Numbered from the stretch's first letter, positions 26,297 through 35,769 are shown. The stretch: DNA of 64,000 nt from Gallintestinimicrobium propionicum (GCF_025567525.1 NZ_JAOQJY010000003.1:62001-126000); one strand, 5' to 3'. Program-made: numbers and translations. Notes: a model not told the origin generated them from the letters alone.

Positions 26297-26667
26297 TCTT
26301 TTGCCCTCCCGCTTTTCTTTTTCTGCATCAGATACAGCGCGAGCTTCATGCTGTATGCCGTCACTGCAAATGTCACCACCGTACTCACCACGCAGATCAC
26401 GATCAGCTGCACCACCCAGTTTTTCAGGACGTCAAAATAGTTGATGATGCTGACTCCCGCCGGGATAAAAAAGAATGCCATATTTTCCAGCAGAAAATCC
26501 GATTTTTCGCGGATATGGTCTACCTTCAGAATATGTACGCACAACAGAATGAACAGCAAAATCATGCCGATCACGCTCGCTGGGAAAGAAAACGGAAGAA
26601 GCTTTTCGATAATCTGAGAAATCCAGCAAATCGAAAAGATAATTCCTACCTGTGTAACGATTTTCAA
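26293..26667 (-). CDS. lrgA: LrgA/CidA family holin-like protein
   Basis: A 124-residue protein with four membrane helices. FPASVIGMILLFILL and NMAFFFIPAGVSIINYFDVL match LrgA/CidA. The start codon is TTG at 26667 with AAAGGAGGAAATTAAGAC before it; no ATG serves as well. It begins 34 bases after the mfd stop codon without a terminator between them, so lrgAB may be read as the tail of the pth-mfd transcript. Confidence 0.84.
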   Translation of the reverse strand: MKIVTQVGIIFSICWISQIIEKLLPFSFPASVIGMILLFILLCVHILKVDHIREKSDFLLENMAFFFIPAGVSIINYFDVLKNWVVQLIVICVVSTVVTFAVTAYSMKLALYLMQKKKSGRAKE

Positions 26668-26701
26668 GTCTTAATTTCCTCCTTTGATCCGGTGCTGCCC
26701 C

Positions 26702-29700
26702 TTAAAGCAGGCAGCGCTGCATATCTTTTATCATCTGTTCCGCCTGCGAAAGCAGGTCTTCAGAGTTTTTCTCCACTACATTACTCCTTTTGAACTGATA
26801 AGTAAAGACCGGATTCCCCTGAGGTAAAAACTTTAAACTGTTCCCATATTGTTCGAAAAGCATCGGGATATTTTCCCCGTGCACCCGTGCGTCCGGTCTG
26901 TATACAAAGCGCAGCTCCCCCGGACGCCCCTTGATTTCCATAATATAAAGCTTGTGCGCCTGCGCCCGCAAAAGCGCAATCCGCAGCAAATTGTCTACGG
27001 ACTTCGGCACGGTTCCGAAGCGGTCGAGCAGCTCTTCTTTCATCTCTGCACTCTCGCTTTCCGTCTCCACGCCGGCGATTCGCTTGTAAATGTCGAGCTT
27101 CTGCTGCTCATTGACAATGTAAGAAGCCGGAATATAAGCGTCCACCTCCAGCTCCACCGTCGTAAGAAAGTCCGGTGCAGTGTCCTCGCCCTTTAAATTC
27201 TTTACCGCTTCGTTCAACATTTTACAATATAAATCATAGCCAACTGCTTCCATATGACCGTGCTGACGCTCTCCCAAAAGGTTGCCCGCGCCGCGGATCT
27301 CCAAATCCTTCATCGCAATCTTAAAACCGCTGCCCAGATCGGTAAACTCCCGGATCGCCGCCAAACGCTTTTCTGCAATTTCCCGCAGCACCTTGTCCCG
27401 CTTATACATCAAAAATGCATAAGCCGTCCGGTTCGAGCGCCCGACACGTCCGCGCAGCTGATACAGCTGGGACAATCCCATTCGGTCAGAATCGTGGATG
27501 ATGATCGTGTTGACGTTGGAAATGTCCAGACCGGTTTCGATGATCGTCGTCGCAACCAGAATGTCAATTTCGCCGTTGATAAAGCTAAACATGATTTTTT
27601 CCAGCTCTCTCTCCGACATCTGCCCGTGTGCAAATGCCACATTCGCATCCGGCACCATTTCCCCAATCCTTGCTGCCATATCTGCAATCGTATTGACGCG
27701 GTTGTATACATAATACACCTGACCATTCCGGGACAGCTCGCGGGTGATCGCCTCACGCACCATTTCTTCATTATATTCCATCACATAGGTCTGGATCGGC
27801 TGACGTTCCTCCGGCGCTTCCTCCAGCACGCTCATGTCGCGGATACCGACCAGAGACATATGCAGGGTCCGTGGAATCGGCGTTGCCGTCAGGGTCAGCA
27901 CATCCACGTTCTCTTTCATTTTCTTGATCTTTTCCTTATGGGTCACGCCAAAGCGCTGCTCCTCGTCGATCATCAAAAGACCAAGATCCTTATATTGCAT
28001 ATCCGACGAAAGCACGCGATGCGTCCCGATCACGATATCCACCAGACCTTTTTTGAGATCCTCGATCACCTTTTTCTGCTGCGCAGGCGTCCGAAACCGC
28101 GACATCTGCTCAATCCGGATCGGATAATCCTTCATCCGCTGCACAAACGTATTGTAATGCTGCTGCGCCAGAATCGTCGTCGGCACCAGAAAAACAACCT
28201 GCTTGCCGTCCTGCACCGCCTTAAACGCCGCGCGGATTGCAACCTCGGTTTTGCCATAGCCAACGTCCCCGCAGATCAGGCGATCCATGATTTTGTTGCT
28301 CTCCATGTCCCGCTTCGTCGCCGCTATTGCCATCAGCTGGTCATCCGTTTCCTCAAACGGGAACATTTCTTCAAACTCCCGCTGCCAGACCGTATCCTCC
28401 GAAAAAGCGTAGCCCTTCCCGTTCTGGCGCGCCGCATACAGCTCCACCAGATCCTTTGCGACCTCATCCACTGCCGCCCGGACACGGGTCTTGGTCTTGT
28501 GCCACTCCTGCGTTCCGAGCTTGTTTAACTTCGGCTTTTTCGCTGCATCGGCGGATGCGTACTTCTGAATCGCGTCCAGACCGGTTGCCAGCACATAGAG
28601 GTTTCCTCCATCCCGGTACGAAATTTTCATGTAATCCCGGACCGTTCCCTCCATCTCGACCTTCTCGATGCCCTGATAAATACCGAGACCGTGCGTCTCA
28701 TGAACGACATAATCCCCGACCTTCAGCTCTCCGAAATCGCGGATTTTCGTGCCCTCATAGCGCTGAATTTTTCGCTTTTTCTTTTTGGGCGCACCAAAAA
28801 TATCCCCCTCCGAAATGACCGCGAATTTCAGCATCGGATATTCAAAGCCCTTTTCCACATGTCCGTAAAAAAGCTCTGTCTCGCCAGGCAAAACCTCCCG
28901 GTCAGGGTCTTCGCTGTAAAAAGCGCTCAGCTCCTGCTCCCGCAGATCGGCTGCCAGACGCTTCGCCCGCGTCCGGGATGCACATAACAAAAGCACCCTG
29001 CTGCCATTTTTTTTGTAACGTTTTAAGTCCTTTAACAGGGCTTCAAAACTGTTGTTATAGGACGGCATGCTGCGCACCGTGATTTCAAACCTGCGATCCG
29101 GCTTAAACAGGCTGCTCTTTGCATCCAGCGCGGCGAGTGACACTGCCCGATACTGCGACAGCTTCCCTGCGATTTCCTTTTCGGGGTACAAAAGCTGCGC
29201 CTGTCCCGGCAGGATATAGCCTTTTTCCAGACGTCCGGTCATGCTCTCCCGAAATTCTGTCTCAAGTGCGTTCGCCGTCTCCGACAAATGCTGTGGCTCA
29301 TCCAGAAAAACTGCCGTCGTTTCCGGATGGAAAAATTCCAGAAAGGACTCCGTCTGCGGATAAAAATAATGCACGAAGCTTTCCAGATTGACTACACTGC
29401 CAAACTCCTGCGCAGACTCTTCGATCTCTTTGATCTGCGTCTCAATCCGGTGCGCTGCCTCCGGATTGCCCTGTTCCCGCAATTTTTTGGCATATTGCTT
29501 CGTCTCTTTTTTGATTCTCGCAAAGCCGTCCTGCCTGCGCGCCTCCGAAAGCATCAGCTCCGTTGCCGGATAAATCGCAATCTCATCCAGATTTTCCACC
29601 GAACGCTGGGACAGCACGTCAAAGCTTCGAATCGACTCTACGCTGTCTCCCCACAGCTCGATTCGATACGGATTTTCTTCCGTCATATCGAAAATATCAA

Positions 29701-30232
29701 TAATTCCGCCGCGAATGGAAAACTGTCCCGGTTCCTCTACCTGCGGGCTCTTTTCATAACCCATTTCCACCAGCTGAGCGGAAAGTTTCCTCTCGTCTAC
29801 CGTTGATTTTTTATCGAAATGCAGTATTCTTGACACAATCCCGGAAAGCGGCGTCTGCGGCATCATCAATGCGGACATCGTCGTTACGATCGTAACCGGA
29901 CGCTTTTCGAGCAGCGCGCGCAGCACACGCATCCGCTCCCGCACCAGATCGCCGCCGGAAACATCCGCCTGATAAAAGATCAGATCCTTGCCCGGATACA
30001 CCATCGTCCTGCGGTCGTAAAACCCATATTCTGCGCCGATTTCCCGCGCTCTTTTGTCACTGAAAGTAACGATGATTTTCTGTGTAAAACCATCGCTCAA
30101 TCCATATACCATATGAAGCTTCTGGGAATCATACAGTCCGGAAAAGGCAACATGCCCTTTTCCTCTGTCCAGAAGTGCTTTTCCCTCTTCAAACTCCGCC
30201 AATTCCCAAAGCGGAGCTGTCAATACCTTCAT
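26702..30232 (-). CDS. mfd: Transcription-repair coupling factor Mfd
   Basis: A full-length Mfd of 1176 residues. The N-terminal UvrB-like module (about 1-350), the RNA polymerase interacting domain (about 480-550; FGELKVGDYVVHETHGLGIYQ) and the RecG-like motor follow in the normal order. Walker A is GDVGYGKTEVA and motif II is DEEQRFGV; the TRG-like region ends the motor (LYQLRGRVGRSNRTAYAF). It removes stalled RNA polymerase at lesions and recruits UvrA. It starts one base after the pth stop codon. Confidence 0.96.
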   Translation of the reverse strand: MKVLTAPLWELAEFEEGKALLDRGKGHVAFSGLYDSQKLHMVYGLSDGFTQKIIVTFSDKRAREIGAEYGFYDRRTMVYPGKDLIFYQADVSGGDLVRERMRVLRALLEKRPVTIVTTMSALMMPQTPLSGIVSRILHFDKKSTVDERKLSAQLVEMGYEKSPQVEEPGQFSIRGGIIDIFDMTEENPYRIELWGDSVESIRSFDVLSQRSVENLDEIAIYPATELMLSEARRQDGFARIKKETKQYAKKLREQGNPEAAHRIETQIKEIEESAQEFGSVVNLESFVHYFYPQTESFLEFFHPETTAVFLDEPQHLSETANALETEFRESMTGRLEKGYILPGQAQLLYPEKEIAGKLSQYRAVSLAALDAKSSLFKPDRRFEITVRSMPSYNNSFEALLKDLKRYKKNGSRVLLLCASRTRAKRLAADLREQELSAFYSEDPDREVLPGETELFYGHVEKGFEYPMLKFAVISEGDIFGAPKKKKRKIQRYEGTKIRDFGELKVGDYVVHETHGLGIYQGIEKVEMEGTVRDYMKISYRDGGNLYVLATGLDAIQKYASADAAKKPKLNKLGTQEWHKTKTRVRAAVDEVAKDLVELYAARQNGKGYAFSEDTVWQREFEEMFPFEETDDQLMAIAATKRDMESNKIMDRLICGDVGYGKTEVAIRAAFKAVQDGKQVVFLVPTTILAQQHYNTFVQRMKDYPIRIEQMSRFRTPAQQKKVIEDLKKGLVDIVIGTHRVLSSDMQYKDLGLLMIDEEQRFGVTHKEKIKKMKENVDVLTLTATPIPRTLHMSLVGIRDMSVLEEAPEERQPIQTYVMEYNEEMVREAITRELSRNGQVYYVYNRVNTIADMAARIGEMVPDANVAFAHGQMSERELEKIMFSFINGEIDILVATTIIETGLDISNVNTIIIHDSDRMGLSQLYQLRGRVGRSNRTAYAFLMYKRDKVLREIAEKRLAAIREFTDLGSGFKIAMKDLEIRGAGNLLGERQHGHMEAVGYDLYCKMLNEAVKNLKGEDTAPDFLTTVELEVDAYIPASYIVNEQQKLDIYKRIAGVETESESAEMKEELLDRFGTVPKSVDNLLRIALLRAQAHKLYIMEIKGRPGELRFVYRPDARVHGENIPMLFEQYGNSLKFLPQGNPVFTYQFKRSNVVEKNSEDLLSQAEQMIKDMQRCLL

Positions 30233-30233
30233 G

Positions 30234-30815
30234 CTATGCCTTCTCCACTTTTCGCCCGTTATACACGTTCATCGCTGCATCCGGACCTTTTTCCAGAATC
30301 ATCTGCACTGCTTCACAGACTTCCTCCGAAACCTGCTTCATCAGCACCTGCTCCTCCCGATCAAAATGTCCCAGCACATAGTCCGCAAGGTCGTAGCCTG
30401 CCGGTTTTTCCCCGACGCCGACCTTAATCCGCACAAACTGATCTTTTCCAAGATGCTGAATAATATTCTTCAAACCGTTATGACCACCCGCGCTGCCTTT
30501 TTTGCGCACCCGGATGATGCCAGGCTCCAGGCTGATATCGTCGTGAATCACGATCAGGTTCGTGCTGCCGTCTACCTTATAATAATCCAGCACTTCCCGG
30601 ATACATTCGCCGCTCAGGTTCATATAAGTCAGCGGCTTTACCAGAATTATTTTCTGCCCGTTTAAATAGCCTGCACCCAAAAGTCCCTTGTGCTTTGCCG
30701 TGTTTACAGAAATTCCGGTCTTATCTGCCAGCATATCTATGACGGAAAAGCCGATATTATGCCTTGTATTATCGTATTCTTTTTTCGGGTTTCCAAGTCC
30801 TGCAATTACATACAT
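30234..30815 (-). CDS. pth: Peptidyl-tRNA hydrolase
   Basis: A 193-residue enzyme that recycles tRNA from peptidyl-tRNA released during aborted translation. Active-site elements are GLGNP with its Asn, the catalytic His in NTRHNIGF, and HDDIS. The start at 30815 gives the usual family length; the frame stays open upstream for 67 codons, but that stretch is low in similarity and overlaps the spoVG terminator. AAGGAAAC precedes the chosen ATG by 12 bases. Tightly followed by mfd. Confidence 0.94.
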   Translation of the reverse strand: MYVIAGLGNPKKEYDNTRHNIGFSVIDMLADKTGISVNTAKHKGLLGAGYLNGQKIILVKPLTYMNLSGECIREVLDYYKVDGSTNLIVIHDDISLEPGIIRVRKKGSAGGHNGLKNIIQHLGKDQFVRIKVGVGEKPAGYDLADYVLGHFDREEQVLMKQVSEEVCEAVQMILEKGPDAAMNVYNGRKVEKA

Positions 30816-30989
30816 GTTCTGTCCGTTTCCTTCCTGCTTCTGCCTGCCCTTTCCTGCTTTTGCAGGCGCTGTCTGTTGTGCTTTCATGTTAGCACAGTTT
30901 CCCCCGCTCGGGCAAGTGAGAATGTACCCTGCTGCCCTTTCCATCTGCGGCGACATACAGATGGCTTTTCTAACCGGATATCCGGTCAG

Positions 30990-31025
30990 GAAAACAGTCC
31001 CGGTACATCGCTGCACCGGGACTGT
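30990..31025 (-). terminator. Terminator after spoVG
   Basis: ACAGTCCCGGT (30994-31004) and ACCGGGACTGT (31015-31025) form an 11-pair stem. In the minus direction TTTT follows. It separates glgC-glgD-spoVG from pth-mfd. Confidence 0.75.
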
Positions 31026-31066
31026 CTGTTGTAGTCTGTATTTATTTTCTGTATTTATTTAAGAAG

Positions 31067-31336
31067 TTATGCAATCGGTTCTTCCAATGCCGTATTGTAT
31101 GCTTCCAAAATAATTCCCTGGATCTTTTCCCGGGTTCCCTGGCTGATGGGATGGGCGATATCGCGGTATTCCCCATCTGCGCTGCGCTTGCTCGGCATCG
31201 CGATGAACAGTCCTTTATCTCCCTCTATTACTTTGATATCATGCACCACAAACTCGTCATCCACGGTAATGGATACAATCGCTTTCATTTTACCTTCTTT
31301 GGCAATTTTCCGAACCCTTACGTCGGTAATCGTCAT
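31067..31336 (-). CDS. spoVG: Septation/sporulation regulator SpoVG
   Basis: An 89-residue SpoVG: the opening MTITDVRVRKIAKEGKMKAI, the strand DEFVVHDIKVIEG and the segment FIAMPSKRSADGEYRDIAHPI are diagnostic. SpoVG proteins bind nucleic acid and affect septation, sporulation and, in some species, capsule genes. It lies 20 bases after glgD with GGGGGAAT ahead of the ATG, so it is probably co-transcribed with the glycogen genes. Confidence 0.95.
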   Translation of the reverse strand: MTITDVRVRKIAKEGKMKAIVSITVDDEFVVHDIKVIEGDKGLFIAMPSKRSADGEYRDIAHPISQGTREKIQGIILEAYNTALEEPIA

Positions 31337-31356
31337 AACTTATTCCCCCTCGCGTT

Positions 31357-32475
31357 TCAGATAATGTATCTGTCGTTTTTCTCTATTACAATCTTGATTT
31401 CATCTTCTCCGCGATAGAAAGAATTTGCACGGATCGTATCCCGGCTTTCTACGATACAGTTCTCGATGTGCGTGTTATCGCCGATGTATACGTCATTCAA
31501 AATAATGGAATTCTTGATGTAACAGTTGTTTCCGATAAAGGATTTTTTGAAGATTACGGAATCCTCTACCGTGCCGTTGACAATACAGCCGCTGGAAATC
31601 AGGCTGTTCTCAACCTTCGCTCCAACATTATACTTTGCAGGCGGTAAATCGTCAACCTTTGAATAAATATCCGGATACTGTTTAAAAAAATAATTACGGA
31701 TCTCCGGTTTTAAGAAGTCCATATTGGCATCGAAATAGTCTTCCACCGTTGCAATATTCTTCCAGTAATCTTTGATCTTATATCCGAAGATCCGTTTCTG
31801 ATTTTTGTAACGGATCAGAATATCCTTTACAAAATCATAACGGTCTTCCATTGCACAGCGCTCGATCATATCAATCAGGAGACGTCTGCGGATAACATAA
31901 ATACCACAGGAAATGGTATTGGAGCGTGCCTCAATCGGCTTCTCTTCAAACTCTTCGATCCGGCTTTCCTCGTTCATCTTGATGGTACCGAACCGCTCTA
32001 CGTTTACATTTGCCGGCATGTCCTTGCAGACAACGGTCACATCCGCTTTTTTGGAAATATGATATTCCAGGACTTTGTTGTAGTCCATCTTGTATACACA
32101 ATCGCCGGAGGTAATAACTACATAGGGCTCATGGCTGTTTTTTAAGAAGGAGAGGTTCTGATAAATGGCATCTGCCGTGCCTCTATACCAGGAGCTGTTC
32201 TCCGCGGTTACCGCAGGAGTAAACAGAAACAATCCACCCTGTTTTCTTCCGAAATCCCACCATTTGGAGGAGCTTAAATGTGCATTTAAGCTTCTGGCGT
32301 TATACTGGGTCAGCACGCCGACTCTCTGGATATGAGAGTTCGTCATGTTGCTCAGCGCAAAATCAATACTTCTGTAGCTGCCTGCCACCGGCATCGCGCC
32401 GATCGCGCGCTTCTGGGACAGTTCTCTCATCTTGCGGTTATTGCCGCCTGCTAAAATGATACCGATTGCTCTCAC
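31357..32475 (-). CDS. glgD: GlgD, regulatory subunit of ADP-glucose pyrophosphorylase
   Basis: A 372-residue paralogue of GlgC. The nucleotide-binding loop reads AGGNNRKMRELS, where GlgC has AGGQGSRLGVLT, so the catalytic signature is altered, as is usual for GlgD of Firmicutes, which boosts GlgC activity in a heterotetramer. The C-terminal left-handed beta helix repeats (NSLISSGCIVNGTVEDSVIF) are present. The start codon is GTG at 32475 and overlaps the glgC stop codon by four bases (GTGA). Confidence 0.92.
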   Translation of the reverse strand: MRAIGIILAGGNNRKMRELSQKRAIGAMPVAGSYRSIDFALSNMTNSHIQRVGVLTQYNARSLNAHLSSSKWWDFGRKQGGLFLFTPAVTAENSSWYRGTADAIYQNLSFLKNSHEPYVVITSGDCVYKMDYNKVLEYHISKKADVTVVCKDMPANVNVERFGTIKMNEESRIEEFEEKPIEARSNTISCGIYVIRRRLLIDMIERCAMEDRYDFVKDILIRYKNQKRIFGYKIKDYWKNIATVEDYFDANMDFLKPEIRNYFFKQYPDIYSKVDDLPPAKYNVGAKVENSLISSGCIVNGTVEDSVIFKKSFIGNNCYIKNSIILNDVYIGDNTHIENCIVESRDTIRANSFYRGEDEIKIVIEKNDRYII

Positions 32476-33746
32476 TGTTTGTCACCTGCCTTAATCAATG
32501 TTTTGCCGCTTGCCAGATATCCATCCGGATAATCGTCTGCTGTCGTAATGCCGAATACAACGGAATTCTTGCCTACAGATACATTGGCAGGCACAACGCT
32601 CTTCTCACCAACAGTGACAATACCGTCGCAGTAAATATGCGGTGCAGTATCGTTCGGTGCTTCCTCCCCGACGCCCAGTCTGACGTGATCACCGATCTTC
32701 GTGTTTTCCGCTACGATTGCCTTGCTAAGCTCACAGCTCGCCCCAATCTCTGTATTGTTCATGATAATGGAGTCACGCACAACCGTATCTTTACCGATCG
32801 TAACACCGCAGCCGATTACAGAGTTATAAACCTGTCCGTAAATCTCAGAGCCTTCTCCGACGATACTGCGTTCGATCACACCGCCCTTTGCAACGTACTG
32901 AGGAGGCAGGATCTCGCTCTTTGTATAAATCTTCCAGTATTCTTCATAAAGATTAAACTCCGGAACAACATCGATCAGCTCCATATTCGCTTCCCAGTAG
33001 GAGGTCAGGGTTCCGACATCTTTCCAGTAACCGTTAAATTCATATGCATACATCGGTGCGCCGTTTTTATGACAATAAGGGATGACATGCTTGCCAAAAT
33101 CCAGGTTTGGCTGATCTGCATTATCGATCAGTGCCTGCTTCAGCGTTTTCCAGTTAAATATGTAAATACCCATGGATGCAAGGTTACTGCGCGGGTTGGC
33201 AGGCTTCTCCTCAAAATCCACGATCCGCTTGTTCTCATCGGTGATCATGATACCGAAGCGCTTGGCTTCTTCCATCGGAACCGGCATAACGGCGATCGTA
33301 CACTCTGAACCGTTCTGCTTGTGGAAATCCAGCATCACTTCATAATCCATCTTATAAATATGGTCGCCGGAAAGAATCAGCACATATTCCGGGTTAAAGC
33401 CCTCCATATATTCGATATTCTGATAGATCGCGTTTGCTGTACCGGTGTACCATTCGCTGTTTTCATTTTTTTCATAAGGAGGCAGAACAGTAACACCTCC
33501 GATATTCCTGTCCAGATCCCATGGAATACCGATCCCAATATGCGTATTCAGCCGCAGAGGCTGATACTGTGTCAATACACCGACTGTATCAACACTAGAA
33601 TTGATACAGTTGCTTAATGGGAAATCAATGATCCGATATTTTCCGCCAAATGAAACTGCAGGCTTGGCTACCTTTGCAGTCAGCACGCCCAGTCGGCTTC
33701 CCTGCCCGCCTGCCAGTAACATGGCAATCATTTCCTTCTTAATCAT
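32472..33746 (-). CDS. glgC: Glucose-1-phosphate adenylyltransferase GlgC
   Basis: A 424-residue ADP-glucose pyrophosphorylase, the committed step of glycogen synthesis. AGGQGSRLGVLT binds ATP, and SGDHIYKMDYEVML carries the Asp that binds metal. FEEKPANPRSN is the sugar phosphate region. The C-terminal beta-helix domain begins near residue 290. Good RBS GAGGTGAGG. It heads the operon glgC-glgD-spoVG; the promoter is at 33803-33831. Confidence 0.95.
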   Translation of the reverse strand: MIKKEMIAMLLAGGQGSRLGVLTAKVAKPAVSFGGKYRIIDFPLSNCINSSVDTVGVLTQYQPLRLNTHIGIGIPWDLDRNIGGVTVLPPYEKNENSEWYTGTANAIYQNIEYMEGFNPEYVLILSGDHIYKMDYEVMLDFHKQNGSECTIAVMPVPMEEAKRFGIMITDENKRIVDFEEKPANPRSNLASMGIYIFNWKTLKQALIDNADQPNLDFGKHVIPYCHKNGAPMYAYEFNGYWKDVGTLTSYWEANMELIDVVPEFNLYEEYWKIYTKSEILPPQYVAKGGVIERSIVGEGSEIYGQVYNSVIGCGVTIGKDTVVRDSIIMNNTEIGASCELSKAIVAENTKIGDHVRLGVGEEAPNDTAPHIYCDGIVTVGEKSVVPANVSVGKNSVVFGITTADDYPDGYLASGKTLIKAGDKQ

Positions 33747-33802
33747 GTCCTCACCTCATTGTTTCTATCAACTTTCCCACGGCTGTCGCCGGGCTTAAGA
33801 AA

Positions 33803-33831
33803 AGTATATCACACGCATCTGTAAAAGTGAA
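33803..33831 (-). promoter_or_regulatory. glgC operon promoter
   Basis: On the minus strand TTCACT (33831-33826), 17 bases, TATACT (33808-33803), 57 bases before the glgC start. The rest of the 399-base divergent interval (33747-34145) is AT-rich and has no gene. Confidence 0.55.
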
Positions 33832-34015
33832 TAATAATTTTACATTTGCACGCCCTTTTCGACCTTTTTTCTTGTGAAATATAGACACAAATCAAATTAG
33901 TAGGTTTATGTTTTTATTCAAAATATTCAATTTTCTCACACTATCGCTTCCATTTCCTTCTTGAATTATTCACAAAATGTCCTTTTTCGTCTTTTCCGGT
34001 ATGTTTTGTCAACCG

Positions 34016-34039
34016 ATAACACATTGTTATTTTGTCGAA
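34016..34039 (+). promoter_or_regulatory. Palindrome and 0A-box-like site upstream of murC
   Basis: ATAACA-CAT-TGTTAT (34016-34030) is a perfect palindrome. Three bases on, TGTCGAA (34033-34039) in the context TTTTGTCGAAG matches the core of a Spo0A box. Both lie upstream of the murC promoter and could bind regulators. Single short matches, so speculative. Confidence 0.3.
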
Positions 34040-34075
34040 GAAAAAAAACGCTGCAGACGGCGCCGAAGTTTCTAT

Positions 34076-34104
34076 TTGTTTTTTCAGAGAGTTTGCGCTA
34101 CAAT
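34076..34104 (+). promoter_or_regulatory. murC promoter
   Basis: TTGTTT (34076-34081), 17 bases, TACAAT (34099-34104), 41 bases before the murC start codon. Confidence 0.6.
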
Positions 34105-34145
34105 TGACCCAGTACAGTATTCCAATTCAGAAATGGAGATTCTTT

Positions 34146-35531
34146 ATGTATCAGGTAGATTTTAACCATCCAATTCACGTTTATTTTATCGGCATCGGCG
34201 GCATCAGCATGTCCGGCCTCGCCGAAATTCTTTTATCCGAGGGCTTTACCGTATCCGGCTCCGACTGGAACCGCTCTGCCCTGACCGAGCACCTCGAAAA
34301 AAGCGGCGCACACGTCAACTATGGCAAGCCCCAGAAAGCGGAAAACATCACAGACGACATCGACCTCGTCGTATACACCGCCGCAGTACATGCAGATAAT
34401 CAGGAATTTTCCCGTGCCAAAGAGCTGCAGCTTCCCATGCTGTCCAGAGCGGAATTTCTCGGACAGCTGATGAAAAACTACGACACGCCGATCGCTGTCA
34501 GCGGCACCCATGGCAAAACGACCACCACTTCCATGATTTCCGAGATTCTGCTGCAGGCAAATACCGACCCGACCCTTTCTATCGGCGGCATTTTGAAATC
34601 CATCCACGGCAATATCCGCGTCGGCCACTCCGGTCTGTTCGTCGCAGAGGCATGCGAATATACCAACAGCTTTTTAAGCTTTTTCCCGAAAATCGGCATC
34701 ATCTTGAATATCGAAGAAGACCATTTGGACTTCTTTAAAGACCTGGCAGATATCCGTGCTTCGTTCCGCAAATTTGCACAGCTTCTGCCTGCGGACGGCA
34801 CGCTGTTTATCAACGGCGACATCGAAAACTGGCAGGAGATCACAGAGGGTCTGGCATGCCGCGTCGTTACGTTCGGCACAACCTCTGCTTCCGACTATTA
34901 TCCCTCCGATATTTCCTATAATAAAACAGCGGACGCAACCTTTACCGTGCACAGCTTAAACGGTCAGACCAGACAGCTTACGCTCGGCGTTCCCGGGGAG
35001 CACAATATCTCCAATGCCCTCGCTGCAGTCGCCCTGTCCGATCTGCTTAGCATCGATTATCGGGATACCGCGGAAGCGCTGCTGAACTTCCGCGGGACTG
35101 ACCGCAGATTCGAATATAAAGGAACGATAAATGGTATAACAATTGTGGACGATTACGCACACCACCCGACCGAAATCGCCGCTACCCTGCACGCTGCGCT
35201 CAATTATCCGCACAAGACGCTCTGGTGCATTTTCCAGCCTCACACCTACACCAGAACGAAAGCGTTTTTACCTCAGTTTGCCAAGTCCCTCGCGCTGGCG
35301 GATAAGGTCATCCTCGCAGACATCTACGCCGCCCGTGAAACCGACACCCTCGGCATCAGCTCTGCCGATCTGCAGGCTCTGGTACAGAAAGAGGGTAAAG
35401 AATGTTTTTATTTCCATACATTCGAGGAAATTGAAGACTTCGTTTTAAAAAATTGTATCAACGGAGACCTGTTGATAACTATGGGAGCCGGAGATGTTGT
35501 AAATATCGGCGAAAACCTGCTTTCCAGATAA
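34146..35531 (+). CDS. murC: UDP-N-acetylmuramate--L-alanine ligase MurC
   Basis: A 461-residue Mur ligase that adds L-alanine to UDP-MurNAc in the cytoplasm. The Rossmann start HVYFIGIGGISMSGLAEIL, the ATP loop GTHGKTTTTSM (about residue 119), the EACEY motif and the C-terminal DDYAHHPTEI segment are all present. The start at 34146 follows GGAGATTCTTT; 38 further in-frame codons upstream are rejected because they overlap the promoter. Confidence 0.95.
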   Translation: MYQVDFNHPIHVYFIGIGGISMSGLAEILLSEGFTVSGSDWNRSALTEHLEKSGAHVNYGKPQKAENITDDIDLVVYTAAVHADNQEFSRAKELQLPMLSRAEFLGQLMKNYDTPIAVSGTHGKTTTTSMISEILLQANTDPTLSIGGILKSIHGNIRVGHSGLFVAEACEYTNSFLSFFPKIGIILNIEEDHLDFFKDLADIRASFRKFAQLLPADGTLFINGDIENWQEITEGLACRVVTFGTTSASDYYPSDISYNKTADATFTVHSLNGQTRQLTLGVPGEHNISNALAAVALSDLLSIDYRDTAEALLNFRGTDRRFEYKGTINGITIVDDYAHHPTEIAATLHAALNYPHKTLWCIFQPHTYTRTKAFLPQFAKSLALADKVILADIYAARETDTLGISSADLQALVQKEGKECFYFHTFEEIEDFVLKNCINGDLLITMGAGDVVNIGENLLSR

Positions 35532-35532
35532 C

Positions 35533-35769
35533 TTATCCACATTATCCACAGTCAGAACGTGGAAAACTTTCCTCTCTGGCTGTGGATATTTTTTTCCAAA
35601 AAAAGATGATATTTCTGCGCCTTTGACAATCTTTTACACATTTTCCACATTATCCACATCCACGAAAACCCCAGTGTTTATCAGCCCTGAGCCGGAAACT
35701 TCCTGTTTCCTTTTTAAAATGTCTGTGTTAAAATGGGGCTTGCCAAAAGGAATTGAAAAGTTTTCCACA
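35533..35769 (+). promoter_or_regulatory. DnaA-box cluster ahead of dnaD
   Basis: Three exact TTATCCACA boxes (35533-35541, 35542-35550, 35650-35658). One-mismatch boxes are TTTTACACA (35632-35640), TTTTCCACA (35641-35649 and 35761-35769) and, on the minus strand, ATATCCACA (35581-35589). The 294-base interval between murC and dnaD contains little else besides the murC terminator and a possible extended -10 (TGTTAAAAT, 35726-35734). It should bind DnaA and may control dnaD-dnaI or titrate DnaA. No AT-rich unwinding element is obvious and dnaA/dnaN are not nearby, so it is not called oriC. Confidence 0.75.
35546..35594 (+). terminator. murC terminator
   Basis: CCACAGTCAGA (35546-35556) pairs with TCTCTGGCTGTGG (35573-35585) with one unpaired or wobble position, followed by ATATTTTTTT. 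It overlaps two of the DnaA-box-like sites. Confidence 0.6.

Noticed and set aside
26293..26667. Prophage holin
   Set aside because: The protein is LrgA, followed by LrgB; no phage genes are nearby.
35533..35769. Chromosomal origin oriC
   Set aside because: DnaA boxes are dense, but dnaA, dnaN, rpmH and a clear AT-rich unwinding region are not in the window.
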